Of a DNA stretch of 64,000 bases, positions 43,182 to 52,500 are shown piece after piece; positions within the stretch are counted from its first letter, which is position 1; the number at the start of each line of letters is the position of its first letter. The translations under genes were made by a program, and so were the position numbers. The DNA is from Pseudobutyrivibrio xylanivorans DSM 14809 (GTDB taxonomy: Bacteria; Bacillota; Clostridia; Lachnospirales; Lachnospiraceae), in contig NZ_FQYQ01000006.1 in assembly GCF_900141825.1 (NCBI RefSeq), forward strand, positions 1-64,000, written 5' to 3'. Under the pieces are notes generated by a model, which saw only the letters and a list, made by a program, of their open reading frames with translations, was not told the origin of the DNA and ran no database searches.

Positions 43182-44198
43182 TTAGTCTGCGTATCCATTA
43201 GGATTATTCTTCTGCCATCTCCAAGAATCTGCACACATTTCCTTGATACCGTACTCTGCTGTCCAGCCAAGCTCCTCCTTAGCCTTAGTAGCATCAGAAT
43301 AGCATGTAGCAATATCACCAGCACGACGTGGCTTGATTGTATAAGGAATCTTGATGTCGTTAGCTTCCTCAAAATTCTTTACAATATCAAGAACTGAGTA
43401 ACCTACACCTGTACCAAGGTTGTAAATCTTAAGACCTGCATTCTCCTCAATCTTCTTGAGAGCCTTAACATGACCCTTGGCAAGATCAACAACGTGGATG
43501 TAATCACGTACGCCAGTACCATCTGGAGTATCATAATCATTACCAAATACACCAAGCTCTGGAAGCTTGCCAACAGCAACCTGAGTGATGTAAGGCATAA
43601 GGTTGTTTGGAATGCCATTTGGGTTCTCTCCCATTGTTCCTGATGGATGTGCTCCAATTGGATTAAAGTAACGAAGGAGAACTACATTCCACTCTGGATC
43701 AGCCTTCTGCATATCTGAAAGAATCTGCTCAAGCATAGACTTTGTCCAACCGTATGGGTTAGTACACTGTCCCTTAGGGCAGTTCTCTGTGATAGGTATC
43801 TCAGCTGGATCTCCGTAAACTGTAGCTGATGAAGAGAAAATAATATTCTTGCAACCGTGCTGACGCATAACATCAACAAGTGTAAGTGTACCTGCAATAT
43901 TATTCTCATAGTATTCCCAAGGCTTAGCAACAGATTCACCTACAGCCTTAAGGCCTGCAAAATGAATACATGAATCAAGCTGCTCCTTCTCGAATACCTC
44001 GTTTAATCTATCTCTATTTAAGATATCTCCCTTATAAAACTTTACTGGCTTACCTGTAATAGCCTCTACTCTCTCTAAAGACTTCTCTGAAGCGTTTGAA
44101 AGATTATCATAAACTACAACGTCATAACCCGCCTGCTGGAGCTCTACGCAAGTGTGGCTACCAATAAAGCCTGCTCCACCTGTAACTAAAATTGCCAT
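43182..44198 (-). CDS. galE: UDP-glucose 4-epimerase
   Basis: 338 residues. NAD-binding [20 protein letters not shown] (7-26), catalytic Ser in FSSSATVYG and Tyr in [12 protein letters not shown] (YxxxK) mark the extended short-chain dehydrogenase family. It interconverts UDP-glucose and UDP-galactose for galactose use and envelope glycans. It stands alone between a tRNA and the rplT terminator, with GGAGG before the start. Confidence 0.95.
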   Translation of the reverse strand: MAILVTGGAGFIGSHTCVELQQAGYDVVVYDNLSNASEKSLERVEAITGKPVKFYKGDILNRDRLNEVFEKEQLDSCIHFAGLKAVGESVAKPWEYYENNIAGTLTLVDVMRQHGCKNIIFSSSATVYGDPAEIPITENCPKGQCTNPYGWTKSMLEQILSDMQKADPEWNVVLLRYFNPIGAHPSGTMGENPNGIPNNLMPYITQVAVGKLPELGVFGNDYDTPDGTGVRDYIHVVDLAKGHVKALKKIEENAGLKIYNLGTGVGYSVLDIVKNFEEANDIKIPYTIKPRRAGDIATCYSDATKAKEELGWTAEYGIKEMCADSWRWQKNNPNGYAD

Positions 44199-44472
44199 AA
44201 TATTTATCCTCCTTCAGTTAAACATTAAAATTTTAACTAGATAAAAGCATAACAGAAACATATATATAAGAAAAGGGGCATTTTTATATATAAAAACTTA
44301 AATAAATGAGAATTACTTGTGATATTGGACAAAAAATCAATAGTGTCTTTATATAAAATCACAAATATTATCTAGCCCAACAAAAAAACAGCCATCCAGG
44401 ATTGTCTTCGGCAAAGCGGGAAGACGCAGTCATTATAATCACCTTCGGTGATGAGACTGCGTCGTGGCAAAC
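44199..44472. other. Spacer upstream of galE with an isolated hairpin
   Basis: No gene is seen in this part of the 323-base gap. A stem-loop at 44423-44463 has outer arms GACGCAGTC/GACTGCGTC and inner arms ATCACC/GGTGAT with a 3-base loop. It is more GC-rich than its surroundings and no T run follows. The rest is AT-rich and probably contains the galE promoter, of which no clear copy could be chosen. Confidence 0.6.
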
Positions 44473-44511
44473 AAAAAACACTCAATTGGACAAATCCAAT
44501 TGAGTGTTTTT
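44473..44511 (-). terminator. Terminator of infC-rpmI-rplT
   Basis: ACACTCAATTGGA pairs perfectly with TCCAATTGAGTGT across a 4-base loop, followed by six T on the minus strand; it also has T on the plus side. Confidence 0.9.
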
Positions 44512-44521
44512 AATTTGCATG

Positions 44522-44881
44522 TTAGGCAGCAACCTTTTCCTTTGCTACTTCAACGAGCTTTGCAAATCCTTCTGCATCGTTAACAGCGAGCTCTGCGAGC
44601 ATCTTTCTGTTCATCTCAACACCTGCAAGCTTAAGACCGTACATGAACTTAGAATATGAAAGTCCATTGATACGAGCTGCAGCATTGATACGAGCGATCC
44701 AAAGCTGTCTAAACTGTCTCTTCTTCTGCTTTCTACCAGCATATGAAGATGTAAGGGCACGCATAACTGACTGCTTTGCAACACGATACTGCTTGCTTCT
44801 AGCGCCTCTGTAACCCTTTGCTAACTTTAATGTTCTATTATGTCTTTTCTTAGCGTTTAATCCGCCTTTAACTCTTGCCAT
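44522..44881 (-). CDS. rplT: 50S ribosomal protein L20
   Basis: 119 residues, standard, starting [20 protein letters not shown]. It is an early 50S assembly protein and in Bacillus represses its own operon by binding the infC leader. It is the last gene of infC-rpmI-rplT. Confidence 0.98.
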   Translation of the reverse strand: MARVKGGLNAKKRHNRTLKLAKGYRGARSKQYRVAKQSVMRALTSSYAGRKQKKRQFRQLWIARINAAARINGLSYSKFMYGLKLAGVEMNRKMLAELAVNDAEGFAKLVEVAKEKVAA

Positions 44882-44925
44882 TTTAAATTCCTCCTAACCA
44901 AATAAATAACTGTTCCAACTCAATC

Positions 44926-45123
44926 TTAGAGATATGGAAGTACTTTCTTCATGTTCTTTACGTTTGTAGCATCTACAATTGTAGCGTGACGAAGATTTCT
45001 CTTGTTCTTTGTTGTCTTCTTGGTTAAGATGTGACGCTTGTAAGCCTTATTTCTCTTAAGCTTTCCTGTTCCTGTTACCTTAAAGCGCTTTGCAGCTGCT
45101 CTTCTTGTCTTCATCTTTGGCAT
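44926..45123 (-). CDS. rpmI: 50S ribosomal protein L35
   Basis: 65 residues, very basic, starting [20 protein letters not shown]. It sits between infC and rplT in the conserved order, with AGGAGG before its start. Confidence 0.98.
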   Translation of the reverse strand: MPKMKTRRAAAKRFKVTGTGKLKRNKAYKRHILTKKTTKNKRNLRHATIVDATNVKNMKKVLPYL

Positions 45124-45141
45124 GATAATTTTCCTCCTGTA

Positions 45142-45651
45142 TTACGATTTCTTTTCTGTAAGCACCAGGCTCATAGAACGGCCTTCAATCTTTGGTGCCT
45201 TTTCCACTACTGCAACATCAGAAAGTGCCTCAGCAAAATCATCAAGGATGTGCTTACTAGACTGCATGTGAGCCATCTCACGACCGCGGAAACGAAGTGT
45301 TACCTTCACCTTATCGCCCTTAGAGATGAATTTCTTTGCTGCATTTACCTTAGTGTTCATATCATTAGCATCGATGTTTGGAGACATACGAATCTCTTTA
45401 ACCTCAACAACGTGCTGCTTTTTCTTGGCTTCCTTCTCACGGCGTGCCTGCTCATAACGGTATTTTCCGTAATCTACGATCTTGCACACTGGTGGATTTG
45501 CCTTTGGTGAAATCTTAACGAGATCTAAGCCCTCGTCATCTGCAAGCTTCTGAGCTTCCTTTGCTGACATAATGCCAAGCTGTTCCCCATCGGAGCTGAT
45601 TACACGAACTTCCTTATCGCGAATCTGCTCATTAATCATTAAATCGCTAAT
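45142..45651 (-). CDS. infC: Translation initiation factor IF-3, probable ATT start codon
   Basis: 169 residues if read from ATT at 45651. GGAGG lies 7 bases upstream of this ATT, while the first ATG (45639, before INEQIRDKEVRV) is about 19 bases from it and a further upstream ATG lies inside the leader before the attenuator. ATT starts are known for infC in enteric bacteria, where IF-3 represses its own rare-start mRNA. The N domain (INEQIRDKEVRVISSDGEQL), linker helix and C domain are complete. IF-3 checks start codons on the 30S subunit. Confidence 0.93.
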   Translation of the reverse strand: MSDLMINEQIRDKEVRVISSDGEQLGIMSAKEAQKLADDEGLDLVKISPKANPPVCKIVDYGKYRYEQARREKEAKKKQHVVEVKEIRMSPNIDANDMNTKVNAAKKFISKGDKVKVTLRFRGREMAHMQSSKHILDDFAEALSDVAVVEKAPKIEGRSMSLVLTEKKS

Positions 45652-45670
45652 GGTACTACCTCCAATAAAT

Positions 45671-45699
45671 AAAAAAAATAGTGGATACAGAATATCCAC
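45671..45699 (-). terminator. Attenuator terminator in the infC leader
   Basis: GTGGATA pairs with TATCCAC over a 5-base loop and is followed by TATTTTTTTT on the minus strand, only 10 bases before the infC ribosome site. Upstream, TATCCAC (45772-45778) can pair with the first arm and so act as antiterminator. Confidence 0.8.
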
Positions 45700-45798
45700 C
45701 ATAAATCATCACAAACAAGGTTTGTGTGAAATATAAACCCGAGTCACCAGACATTGAGTGCTAAGGTGAGAGTGGATACTCTACTTTGTTTTCACAAC
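45700..45798 (-). promoter_or_regulatory. infC leader, probable L20-type ribosomal leader
   Basis: The transcribed spacer contains CACAAAC/GTTTGTG (45712-45728), TCACC/GGTGA and AGAGT/ACTCT stems, and a segment that competes with the attenuator. In Bacillus the infC leader ends in a terminator controlled by L20; position and logic match here, but the L20 binding fold was not verified base by base. Confidence 0.6.
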
Positions 45799-45804
45799 AT
45801 AGGT

Positions 45805-45833
45805 AATTTAACATAGAAATCCAATGTCGTCAA
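45805..45833 (-). promoter_or_regulatory. Promoter of infC-rpmI-rplT
   Basis: TTGACG, 17 bases, TAAATT on the minus strand, directly after the stop of the HAD phosphatase gene and about 150 bases before infC. Confidence 0.8.
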
Positions 45834-45847
45834 CAGTTTCTTTGATA

Positions 45848-46663
45848 TTAAATAAAAAATTTATAAATAACTTCAGCAACACCACTGTGATTATTATCAT
45901 TTTCAGTCACATAATCGGCTACCGCTTTAAGTTCTTCTCTTCCGTTTGCCATAGAAACACCTACTCCAGCAACCTCTACCATGCTAATATCATTTCTCTC
46001 ATCACCAACTGCAACGACATCAGAAATGGAAATATTCAAACGTTCAGCAAGCTTTTTAACTCCATCACCTTTTCCTGAACCTTTCTTTACATATTCAAGG
46101 AAAGCATAATGTGAGAAAAAGCTCTCAAATCTGTCATCATAAACATCAGCATGATTATCCTTAAAAGCCTGGAGATTTTCAGGATGATCATAATCTATAG
46201 CAATAAGCTTTGTTATATTCTTGCCTTTTAGCTCATCTACACTAGAAAGATAAACAAGCTGTTCTCCTGATAATTTCTTATAGCTTTCAATAAACCAGTT
46301 ATCATTGAATGTATAAATATGTGAAGCATCAAATGTTACCACGGTGAAACCACATCTCAGTACTTCTGTGATAACTTCAATTGCATCACTGTCAGCCATA
46401 CAGTCACTGAATAGTACTTCATCACTGTTCATCTCAGTACCGATAATTCCCTGGTGCCCGAGGATATATACATCATCTCTTTTGAACTCATCATATACAG
46501 ATAATATTTCTTTTAATGCGTGATTTGGTCTGCCAGTGTTAAACGCAAACGCATGACCAGCATCTAAAAGTTTTGTAATAGCTTCAAGATTCTCCTTTGA
46601 AATAGTTTTGTCATCATTAAAAAGTGTACCGTCCATATCAACGGCTAATAATTTCTTACTCAT
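45848..46663 (-). CDS. Cof-type HAD-IIB phosphatase
   Basis: 271 residues from ATG at 46663. Motif I DMDGTLFND (about 8-16), motif II NTGRP and motif IV GDERNDISM with the mobile C2 cap in between identify a Cof/YidA-type hydrolase, generally acting on sugar phosphates or similar small phosphoesters. The start overlaps the ppk stop by 8 bases, so translation is coupled. Substrate unknown. Confidence 0.88.
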   Translation of the reverse strand: MSKKLLAVDMDGTLFNDDKTISKENLEAITKLLDAGHAFAFNTGRPNHALKEILSVYDEFKRDDVYILGHQGIIGTEMNSDEVLFSDCMADSDAIEVITEVLRCGFTVVTFDASHIYTFNDNWFIESYKKLSGEQLVYLSSVDELKGKNITKLIAIDYDHPENLQAFKDNHADVYDDRFESFFSHYAFLEYVKKGSGKGDGVKKLAERLNISISDVVAVGDERNDISMVEVAGVGVSMANGREELKAVADYVTENDNNHSGVAEVIYKFFI

Positions 46664-48818
46664 CAAAAACCTCATTAGCCAGAATTGGTATAAATGTCCT
46701 TTTCTTAAAGAAATCTATATCTGGCTCATTACTTCTTTTAGCTTCTTTACAGAAGGTGTCCTGTGCACCAACTGGCTTTTTACCTCTGGAAGGTTTAATT
46801 CTAACATAGGAACCATCTTCTGTCATCTCATAAGCTTTAAGAGTATCACCAAGTTGAACATCAAGAATATGCTTAACCTGTGATTTCAAAATTGCATCTT
46901 CTACCGGAAACATAATCTCTACACGACGGTCAAGATTTCTAGGCATCCAGTCGGCACTTCCCATGTAGATATCTTCCAAACCATTATTATAAAAATAAAA
47001 GATTCTGGCATGCTCCAGATAAGTACCAACTATTGAAGATACATGAATATTTTCACTTACACCAGGAATTCCTGTTCTAAGACAGCATATACCTCTGATA
47101 ATAAGATGAATTTTTACACCAGCATTGCTTGCCTCATAGAGCTTTTCAATAATCCCCTTGTCACAAAGAGAATTCATTTTAGCAATAATTACAGCTTCTC
47201 TTCCGTCTTTTGCATTATTTATTTCCCTGTCAATAAGATTTATAAATGTATCTCTGAGCCATAAAGGTGCAAGAACCAGCTTATTCCAGCTTGCAGGCTC
47301 AGAATAACCTGAAAGCATATTAAATACAGCTGTAGCATCCTCACCATAGGATTCACGGCAGGTTAACATTCCACAGTCAGTATAAAGCTTTGCTGTAGAA
47401 TCATTATAGTTGCCAGTTCCAAGATGCACATATCTTCTGATACCGTCTTCCTCACGACGGACAACAAGAGCAATCTTACAATGAGTTTTCAATCCAACAA
47501 GTCCGTAGATTACATGGCATCCAGCTTTCTCAAGTTTCTTTGCCCAAATAATATTATTCTCTTCATCAAATCTGGCCTTTAGCTCAACAAGTACTGTTAC
47601 CTGTTTTCCATTTTCGGCTGCATGGGCCAGACTGGCAATGATCGGCGAATTACCACTTACACGATAAAGAGTCTGCTTTATGGCAAGTACCTGTGGATCA
47701 AATGCCGCCTGAGCAATAAAATCTACCACAGGATCAAAGGTTTGATAAGGATGATGTAAAAGTATATCGCCCTTTTTTATTTCATCAAAAATCTTATCCC
47801 CCGCTCTAAGTCTAGGATTATCCTGTGGTTTAAATACAGGAAGTCGAAGTTCACTGTGCCCTTCAATTCCATAAAGCTTCATAAGAAAAGTAAGGTCTAT
47901 AGGGCCATTTATTTTATATATATCAATCTCATTAACGCCAAGATTCTTTTTTAGAATAGCAAGAAGCTTTTTATTAATAGAAGCCTCCACCTCCAGGCGA
48001 ATAACTTCGCCCCATTGGCGTGACTTAATCTGCTTTTCAATCTCGAGGAGCAAATCCTCAGCACCCTCCTCATCAATAGAGAAATCGGCATTCCTCATAA
48101 TTCGATATGGAGAAGCTGCGACCACATTATAGTTAAGGAAAAGCTTATCCATATTTCGCTCAATAATCTGCTCTAATAGAATAAAACAGTCATGAGATTT
48201 TTCATCAGATGGAAGCATGACAAATCGTGGTAGAACAGATGGAACCTGAACTGTAGCGAACTCCACATCATCTCCTTCTGCTCCTGCACCAACAGAATCC
48301 TTTTTCTTTTCAATTAGTGCGGCAATGTTCAGAGTCTTATTTCTGATAAGAGGAAACGGACGCGATGCATCAAATGCCATAGGTGTAAGAACAGGATAAA
48401 CCTGACGCATAAAGAATGAATCTACGTATTTAAGTTGTTCCTGACTTAAATCTTCGTATTTTTTATAAATTATAATCCCTTTATCCTTAAGAATAGGTAA
48501 AAGAGATTTGTTAAATGTATTATATTGAAAATCAACAAGCTCTCTGGTCTTTTCATTAATAGCAATGAGCTGTTCTGTAGGAGTCATTCCAGCAATATCA
48601 GGTTTGGTATAGCCAGCATGCTCCATATCCTTAAGGGACGCAACACGGACCATAAAGAATTCATCAAGATTTGACGAAGTAATGCTGACAAATTTTAAGC
48701 GCTCTAAAATAGGCAACTCTTTATTGGTTGCTTCATTCAAAACTCTTCTCTCAAATTTGAGCCAGCTAAGCTCACGATTATCATAGTATTTTGGGTCTGA
48801 AATATTTATCTTCGCCAT
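46656..48818 (-). CDS. ppk: Polyphosphate kinase
   Basis: 720 residues, full length. The N domain (YYDNRELSWLKFERRVLNEA), head domain and two phospholipase-D-like C domains are seen; the phospho-histidine is in GLKTHCKIALVVRRE and a second conserved His in YLEHARIFYF. It polymerises ATP gamma-phosphate into polyphosphate. It follows ppx, giving synthesis and breakdown in one operon. Confidence 0.96.
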   Translation of the reverse strand: MAKINISDPKYYDNRELSWLKFERRVLNEATNKELPILERLKFVSITSSNLDEFFMVRVASLKDMEHAGYTKPDIAGMTPTEQLIAINEKTRELVDFQYNTFNKSLLPILKDKGIIIYKKYEDLSQEQLKYVDSFFMRQVYPVLTPMAFDASRPFPLIRNKTLNIAALIEKKKDSVGAGAEGDDVEFATVQVPSVLPRFVMLPSDEKSHDCFILLEQIIERNMDKLFLNYNVVAASPYRIMRNADFSIDEEGAEDLLLEIEKQIKSRQWGEVIRLEVEASINKKLLAILKKNLGVNEIDIYKINGPIDLTFLMKLYGIEGHSELRLPVFKPQDNPRLRAGDKIFDEIKKGDILLHHPYQTFDPVVDFIAQAAFDPQVLAIKQTLYRVSGNSPIIASLAHAAENGKQVTVLVELKARFDEENNIIWAKKLEKAGCHVIYGLVGLKTHCKIALVVRREEDGIRRYVHLGTGNYNDSTAKLYTDCGMLTCRESYGEDATAVFNMLSGYSEPASWNKLVLAPLWLRDTFINLIDREINNAKDGREAVIIAKMNSLCDKGIIEKLYEASNAGVKIHLIIRGICCLRTGIPGVSENIHVSSIVGTYLEHARIFYFYNNGLEDIYMGSADWMPRNLDRRVEIMFPVEDAILKSQVKHILDVQLGDTLKAYEMTEDGSYVRIKPSRGKKPVGAQDTFCKEAKRSNEPDIDFFKKRTFIPILANEVFDE

Positions 48819-48832
48819 AGCTCCTCCTAGAA

Positions 48833-50248
48833 CTACTTATTCTCTTTAAGCACAGGTTTTATTGAAAAAATCTCCTGGAAGAAATCTGCATTCTTTTTAA
48901 ATAAGCCCTTTTCTAACGCCAATGAACTGTTAGCTTCAATAGAAATCACAAGTTCTTTATCTTTGACTCTAATTGAAACATTTTTTATCTTTTGCTTATG
49001 GGAACGATCAAGTGCATTTGCCACCTTAAGCATAGCAAGCAGCTTTAAAATCAAAAGATATTCTTCTGTAGTAAATCTGTCCGACAGATTCTCATAAGGT
49101 TCTACTGGCTTTCTATTAAAAGCAACTGTAGTGGCTATAATCTCTCTTTCTTTATGACTAAGTCCAAGAATTTCTGATGACATAATTATCGTATAGGAAC
49201 AATCAGAAGCCTCTGCAAGAGAAATATATTTGCCGCAGTCGTGTAAAATCGCTATGCATTGCATAATTACCCTTTGGCGCTTTCCAAGACCGTGATACTT
49301 TTTCATGGCATCAAAAATCTCACCTGATAATTTAAACAATGCTTTAAGATGAGGCTGATAACTATCATATCTTTTAGCTATAGACCATGCAGCAGTAATA
49401 ATGTCATTGTCAAAATCATGTGTTGCAACAAGCCATTTTTTATCGTAACAAAAATGATATGCCATGCCATCACATACAGAAACACCCGGTGCCACCACGT
49501 TCTTCGGATTTAATGTTTCAGCCAACGTCTTTACAATATAATCTTCAACCTTTGTAAGTTGACTTGATAATCCTATTACATTATCAATGGCATTACCTAT
49601 CTGACTTCCAAGCAAAATCATATATTTAGGCTGTATATCACGAAGGAACATCGTTTTAAAGACTTCCAATTCCTTATATACCATCTCATATATCTGGTCT
49701 AAGGATGAAACAACAATTCCTATCTTTTTAATGTTTTCACTAAGGGAAACTGTACCCATAGAAAGATGCTGGGTAGTGATTATCTTTCCTTTTGAAAATA
49801 AAGTAATCTGAAGTGAAACGCCACCAATGTCTACAAGAACAGCTGAATCGCTAATAAGTTCTTCGAAATCATCTGTAGCAGCAACGGCCTGATAGCCAAG
49901 AAATCTCTGTTCTGAATTAGAAATAACCTTAACGGAAAAACCAGTCTGAACCTTGACCTGTTCCAAAACAATCAAAGAATTATCCGCCTGTCGGATATTA
50001 GGACCTGCAACAACAGAAAAGCTATCCACCTTGTATCCCTCAATAGCTCTGCGCATATCATTTAAAACTCGACAAAGCTTATCTATAGTTTCAGGCAGAA
50101 TACGACCATAGTTCAATACATCTCTTATAATGTCAGACTGAGCCTTTATAGTATCTATGGTCTTTATCTTTTTCTGCTGTTTACCTATTTCAAAGATTTT
50201 CATTGTGGTCTCATAGGACCCAATGTAAATACTTGCAAATAGCTTCAT
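48833..50248 (-). CDS. ppx: Exopolyphosphatase / Ppx-GppA family with HD-like C domain
   Basis: 471 residues. An actin-like N-terminal half (IYIGSYETTMKIFEI at the start, then VLVDIGGVSLQITLFS for phosphate binding) and a C-terminal helical HD-type domain (about 305-440, CIAILHDCGKYIS). The first motif IYIGSYETT differs from the usual DIGSNS, so the activity may be changed. Members hydrolyse polyphosphate or (p)ppGpp. The gene is 14 bases upstream of ppk. Confidence 0.88.
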   Translation of the reverse strand: MKLFASIYIGSYETTMKIFEIGKQQKKIKTIDTIKAQSDIIRDVLNYGRILPETIDKLCRVLNDMRRAIEGYKVDSFSVVAGPNIRQADNSLIVLEQVKVQTGFSVKVISNSEQRFLGYQAVAATDDFEELISDSAVLVDIGGVSLQITLFSKGKIITTQHLSMGTVSLSENIKKIGIVVSSLDQIYEMVYKELEVFKTMFLRDIQPKYMILLGSQIGNAIDNVIGLSSQLTKVEDYIVKTLAETLNPKNVVAPGVSVCDGMAYHFCYDKKWLVATHDFDNDIITAAWSIAKRYDSYQPHLKALFKLSGEIFDAMKKYHGLGKRQRVIMQCIAILHDCGKYISLAEASDCSYTIIMSSEILGLSHKEREIIATTVAFNRKPVEPYENLSDRFTTEEYLLILKLLAMLKVANALDRSHKQKIKNVSIRVKDKELVISIEANSSLALEKGLFKKNADFFQEIFSIKPVLKENK

Positions 50249-50270
50249 AACAAACCCCTTATAAATTATA

Positions 50271-51407
50271 TTAGTAATTTCCGAGCACTCTAAGACTCAC
50301 ACATTCTTCTTTGAGCCCAGTTAATGCATTTCTAACAGCCTCGTCATTAAGATTACCATCAATATCAATGAAGAATCTGTACTGCCAATTAACCCCTTTA
50401 ATTGGACGAGATTCAATTCTATTCATATTAATTCCATTGAACATGAGGTTTGAAAGAATTCTGTACAGACTTCCTGGCTTATGAGAAATCTCAAGGCAAA
50501 GACTAATCTTGTCAGCATTCTTTCGGTATTTTTTATCTTTCGAAACAATAACAAAACGTGTCTCGTTATTTTTATCATCCTGAATAGCTTCCTCTAAAAT
50601 CTCTAAATCATAGAGGAATGCATTATATGTACTTCCGATAGCAGCCTGAGTGATATCTCCATCATCATGAATCTTTTGAGCACTCATCGCTGTGTTTCTA
50701 AGGTTCTTTACATCCCAATCTATATGTTGGGTACGAATATATTCATCACACTGAGCAATAGCCTTTGGATGGGAATAAACTGTTTTTATATCAGAAATTT
50801 TAGCGCCCTTAACTCCAAGAAGTGCATGGTCAACCTTTAAAATCTGTTCACCAATTATGGCCACATTGTACTCTGAAAGCAAATCAAAATTCTCTTCTAT
50901 AGAACCAGCAAGGCTATTCTCGATAGGAAGTACAGCATAATCAGCTTCACCTCTGCTAATAGCCTCCATTGCATCGCGCCACAAATCAACATGAAAACTG
51001 CTTTTCATTTCATCGTCAAAGAATGCAAGCATTGCTAGCTGTGAATATGCCCCCTGAACACCTTGGAAACAAACAGTTGCTTCCGAAAAATCAAAATCGT
51101 CTACCTGCTGAAATCCACTATCGAAATTAATTCCATTAGCTCTAAGAATAGAAAACTGCTTCTTACGACTTATAGACATTATTTGAGTATATAATTCTTT
51201 TACCGCCTGCTGACTAAATCCATCATCAACGTAGGAAGAAAGCTTTTCTAACTTTTCATCCTCTCTGACCTTATCATATACCTTTTTTCCTGTAGCTATC
51301 TTGTATTCAGCCACCTGACAAGCTAACTCCATTCGGTGTGTAAAAAGCTTTAAAATCTCCTTGTCTACCTGGTCAATCTCTACTCTAATGTCATTTAAGT
51401 CTCTCAT
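50271..51407 (-). CDS. pheA: Chorismate mutase / prephenate dehydratase
   Basis: 378 residues, a fused P-protein. AroQ chorismate mutase (1-88, RVEIDQVDKEILKLFTHRME-like), prephenate dehydratase (about 110-285, FQGVQGAYSQLA and LPIENSLAGSI, with a TRF-type motif in NNETRFVIVS) and a C-terminal ACT domain (about 300-375, HKPGSLYRILS and an ESRP motif) for phenylalanine feedback. It makes phenylpyruvate from chorismate. It precedes ppx by 22 bases. Confidence 0.95.
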   Translation of the reverse strand: MRDLNDIRVEIDQVDKEILKLFTHRMELACQVAEYKIATGKKVYDKVREDEKLEKLSSYVDDGFSQQAVKELYTQIMSISRKKQFSILRANGINFDSGFQQVDDFDFSEATVCFQGVQGAYSQLAMLAFFDDEMKSSFHVDLWRDAMEAISRGEADYAVLPIENSLAGSIEENFDLLSEYNVAIIGEQILKVDHALLGVKGAKISDIKTVYSHPKAIAQCDEYIRTQHIDWDVKNLRNTAMSAQKIHDDGDITQAAIGSTYNAFLYDLEILEEAIQDDKNNETRFVIVSKDKKYRKNADKISLCLEISHKPGSLYRILSNLMFNGINMNRIESRPIKGVNWQYRFFIDIDGNLNDEAVRNALTGLKEECVSLRVLGNY

Positions 51408-51437
51408 GTTGCTCCTTCATTTGTGCTAAGTTGTCTG

Positions 51438-52460
51438 TCAATCATCTAGTGGTAAAATAGGTGGTTCAAATTTTGAAACTCCATTACCACGAACTGGGCA
51501 ATGATATATATCACCTGAAAAATAATCAGCAAAATAGACGTATTTACTTGTAATATTAATATTATTAAATTGGCCTTCTGCTAATAATTCTTCAGCTCCA
51601 GTTGCCATATCTACCCTATATAAGCCGTCAGGATTTCCCTTCATGCTTTGATAGTATAAATATACTCCATCAATATTGTAACTTTGAGCAGGATAAGACG
51701 TGAGTACAGTCTTATCTGTGCTACCAAGAGTAGCTTTGCAAATTCTATGTTTGCTATCCAAGTCAATAAAATACAAATCACTTTTGTTTATTATAGGCAT
51801 CCATAAGTTAAACTCTGAAGCATATGCAATATCTTTAGAATGAATATTCATGCTGTGAAGATTATGATCGTTTTCCACTCCAGAAAAGTATAATCTCTCA
51901 CCAACCATACATCTAGGATCAATCGCAAGTTTACTTAACTGCTGTCCTTCGGTGGCATCAATTTTAACTGAGTTAAGAGTAAATGTTGTCAAATCTTCAT
52001 CATATTTCAAATAAACAATATTATTTCCTGCTAATGAACATGCACTAGAATCAGCCTCATCCAAAATAATCACTTTATTATTTTTTTTAGTCAAACGGCA
52101 TAAACTGTTAATATTAACGTTTAAAAAACCAAATTGAGAGTTATCTCTATTTTGCTGACGACTGTAGTAAACATAATGAGAATCTGCATTAAGAAAATAA
52201 ACACTATCATTTGCAACAATCTCTATATCTGACTCATCTGGATTCATTTTATAAATCCTGTTGTAGTCTGTAGGATTGGCAAAGTAAACAACACCATCAG
52301 TCTCGCAGAATAAACCATTACCATAGAGATTTCCAATGGTATTACCATTTACATCAGTATCATTAAAGTAAGTAATACTATTAATATACTTGTAATAAGC
52401 AGCTCCTGCAATTATTCCAACTGCAACTATAGCGATAATGATTCGTCTGACTATCTTCAT
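51438..52460 (-). CDS. Membrane-anchored DUF5050-type beta-propeller protein
   Basis: 340 residues. An uncleaved N-terminal helix (about 5-24, RRIIIAIVAVGIIAGAAYY) puts the rest outside. The body shows repeats of about 45 residues with patterns such as YFLNADSHYVYYSRQ, LYFSGVENDHNLHSM, LYRVDMATGAEELL, typical of DUF5050/TolB-like propellers found in Clostridia. Function unknown. It follows polC by 40 bases and precedes pheA. Confidence 0.82.
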   Translation of the reverse strand: MKIVRRIIIAIVAVGIIAGAAYYKYINSITYFNDTDVNGNTIGNLYGNGLFCETDGVVYFANPTDYNRIYKMNPDESDIEIVANDSVYFLNADSHYVYYSRQQNRDNSQFGFLNVNINSLCRLTKKNNKVIILDEADSSACSLAGNNIVYLKYDEDLTTFTLNSVKIDATEGQQLSKLAIDPRCMVGERLYFSGVENDHNLHSMNIHSKDIAYASEFNLWMPIINKSDLYFIDLDSKHRICKATLGSTDKTVLTSYPAQSYNIDGVYLYYQSMKGNPDGLYRVDMATGAEELLAEGQFNNINITSKYVYFADYFSGDIYHCPVRGNGVSKFEPPILPLDD

Positions 52461-52500
52461 TCTACTGCCCTCCCCAGGCTAAAAAGCCTACTCATATGCA

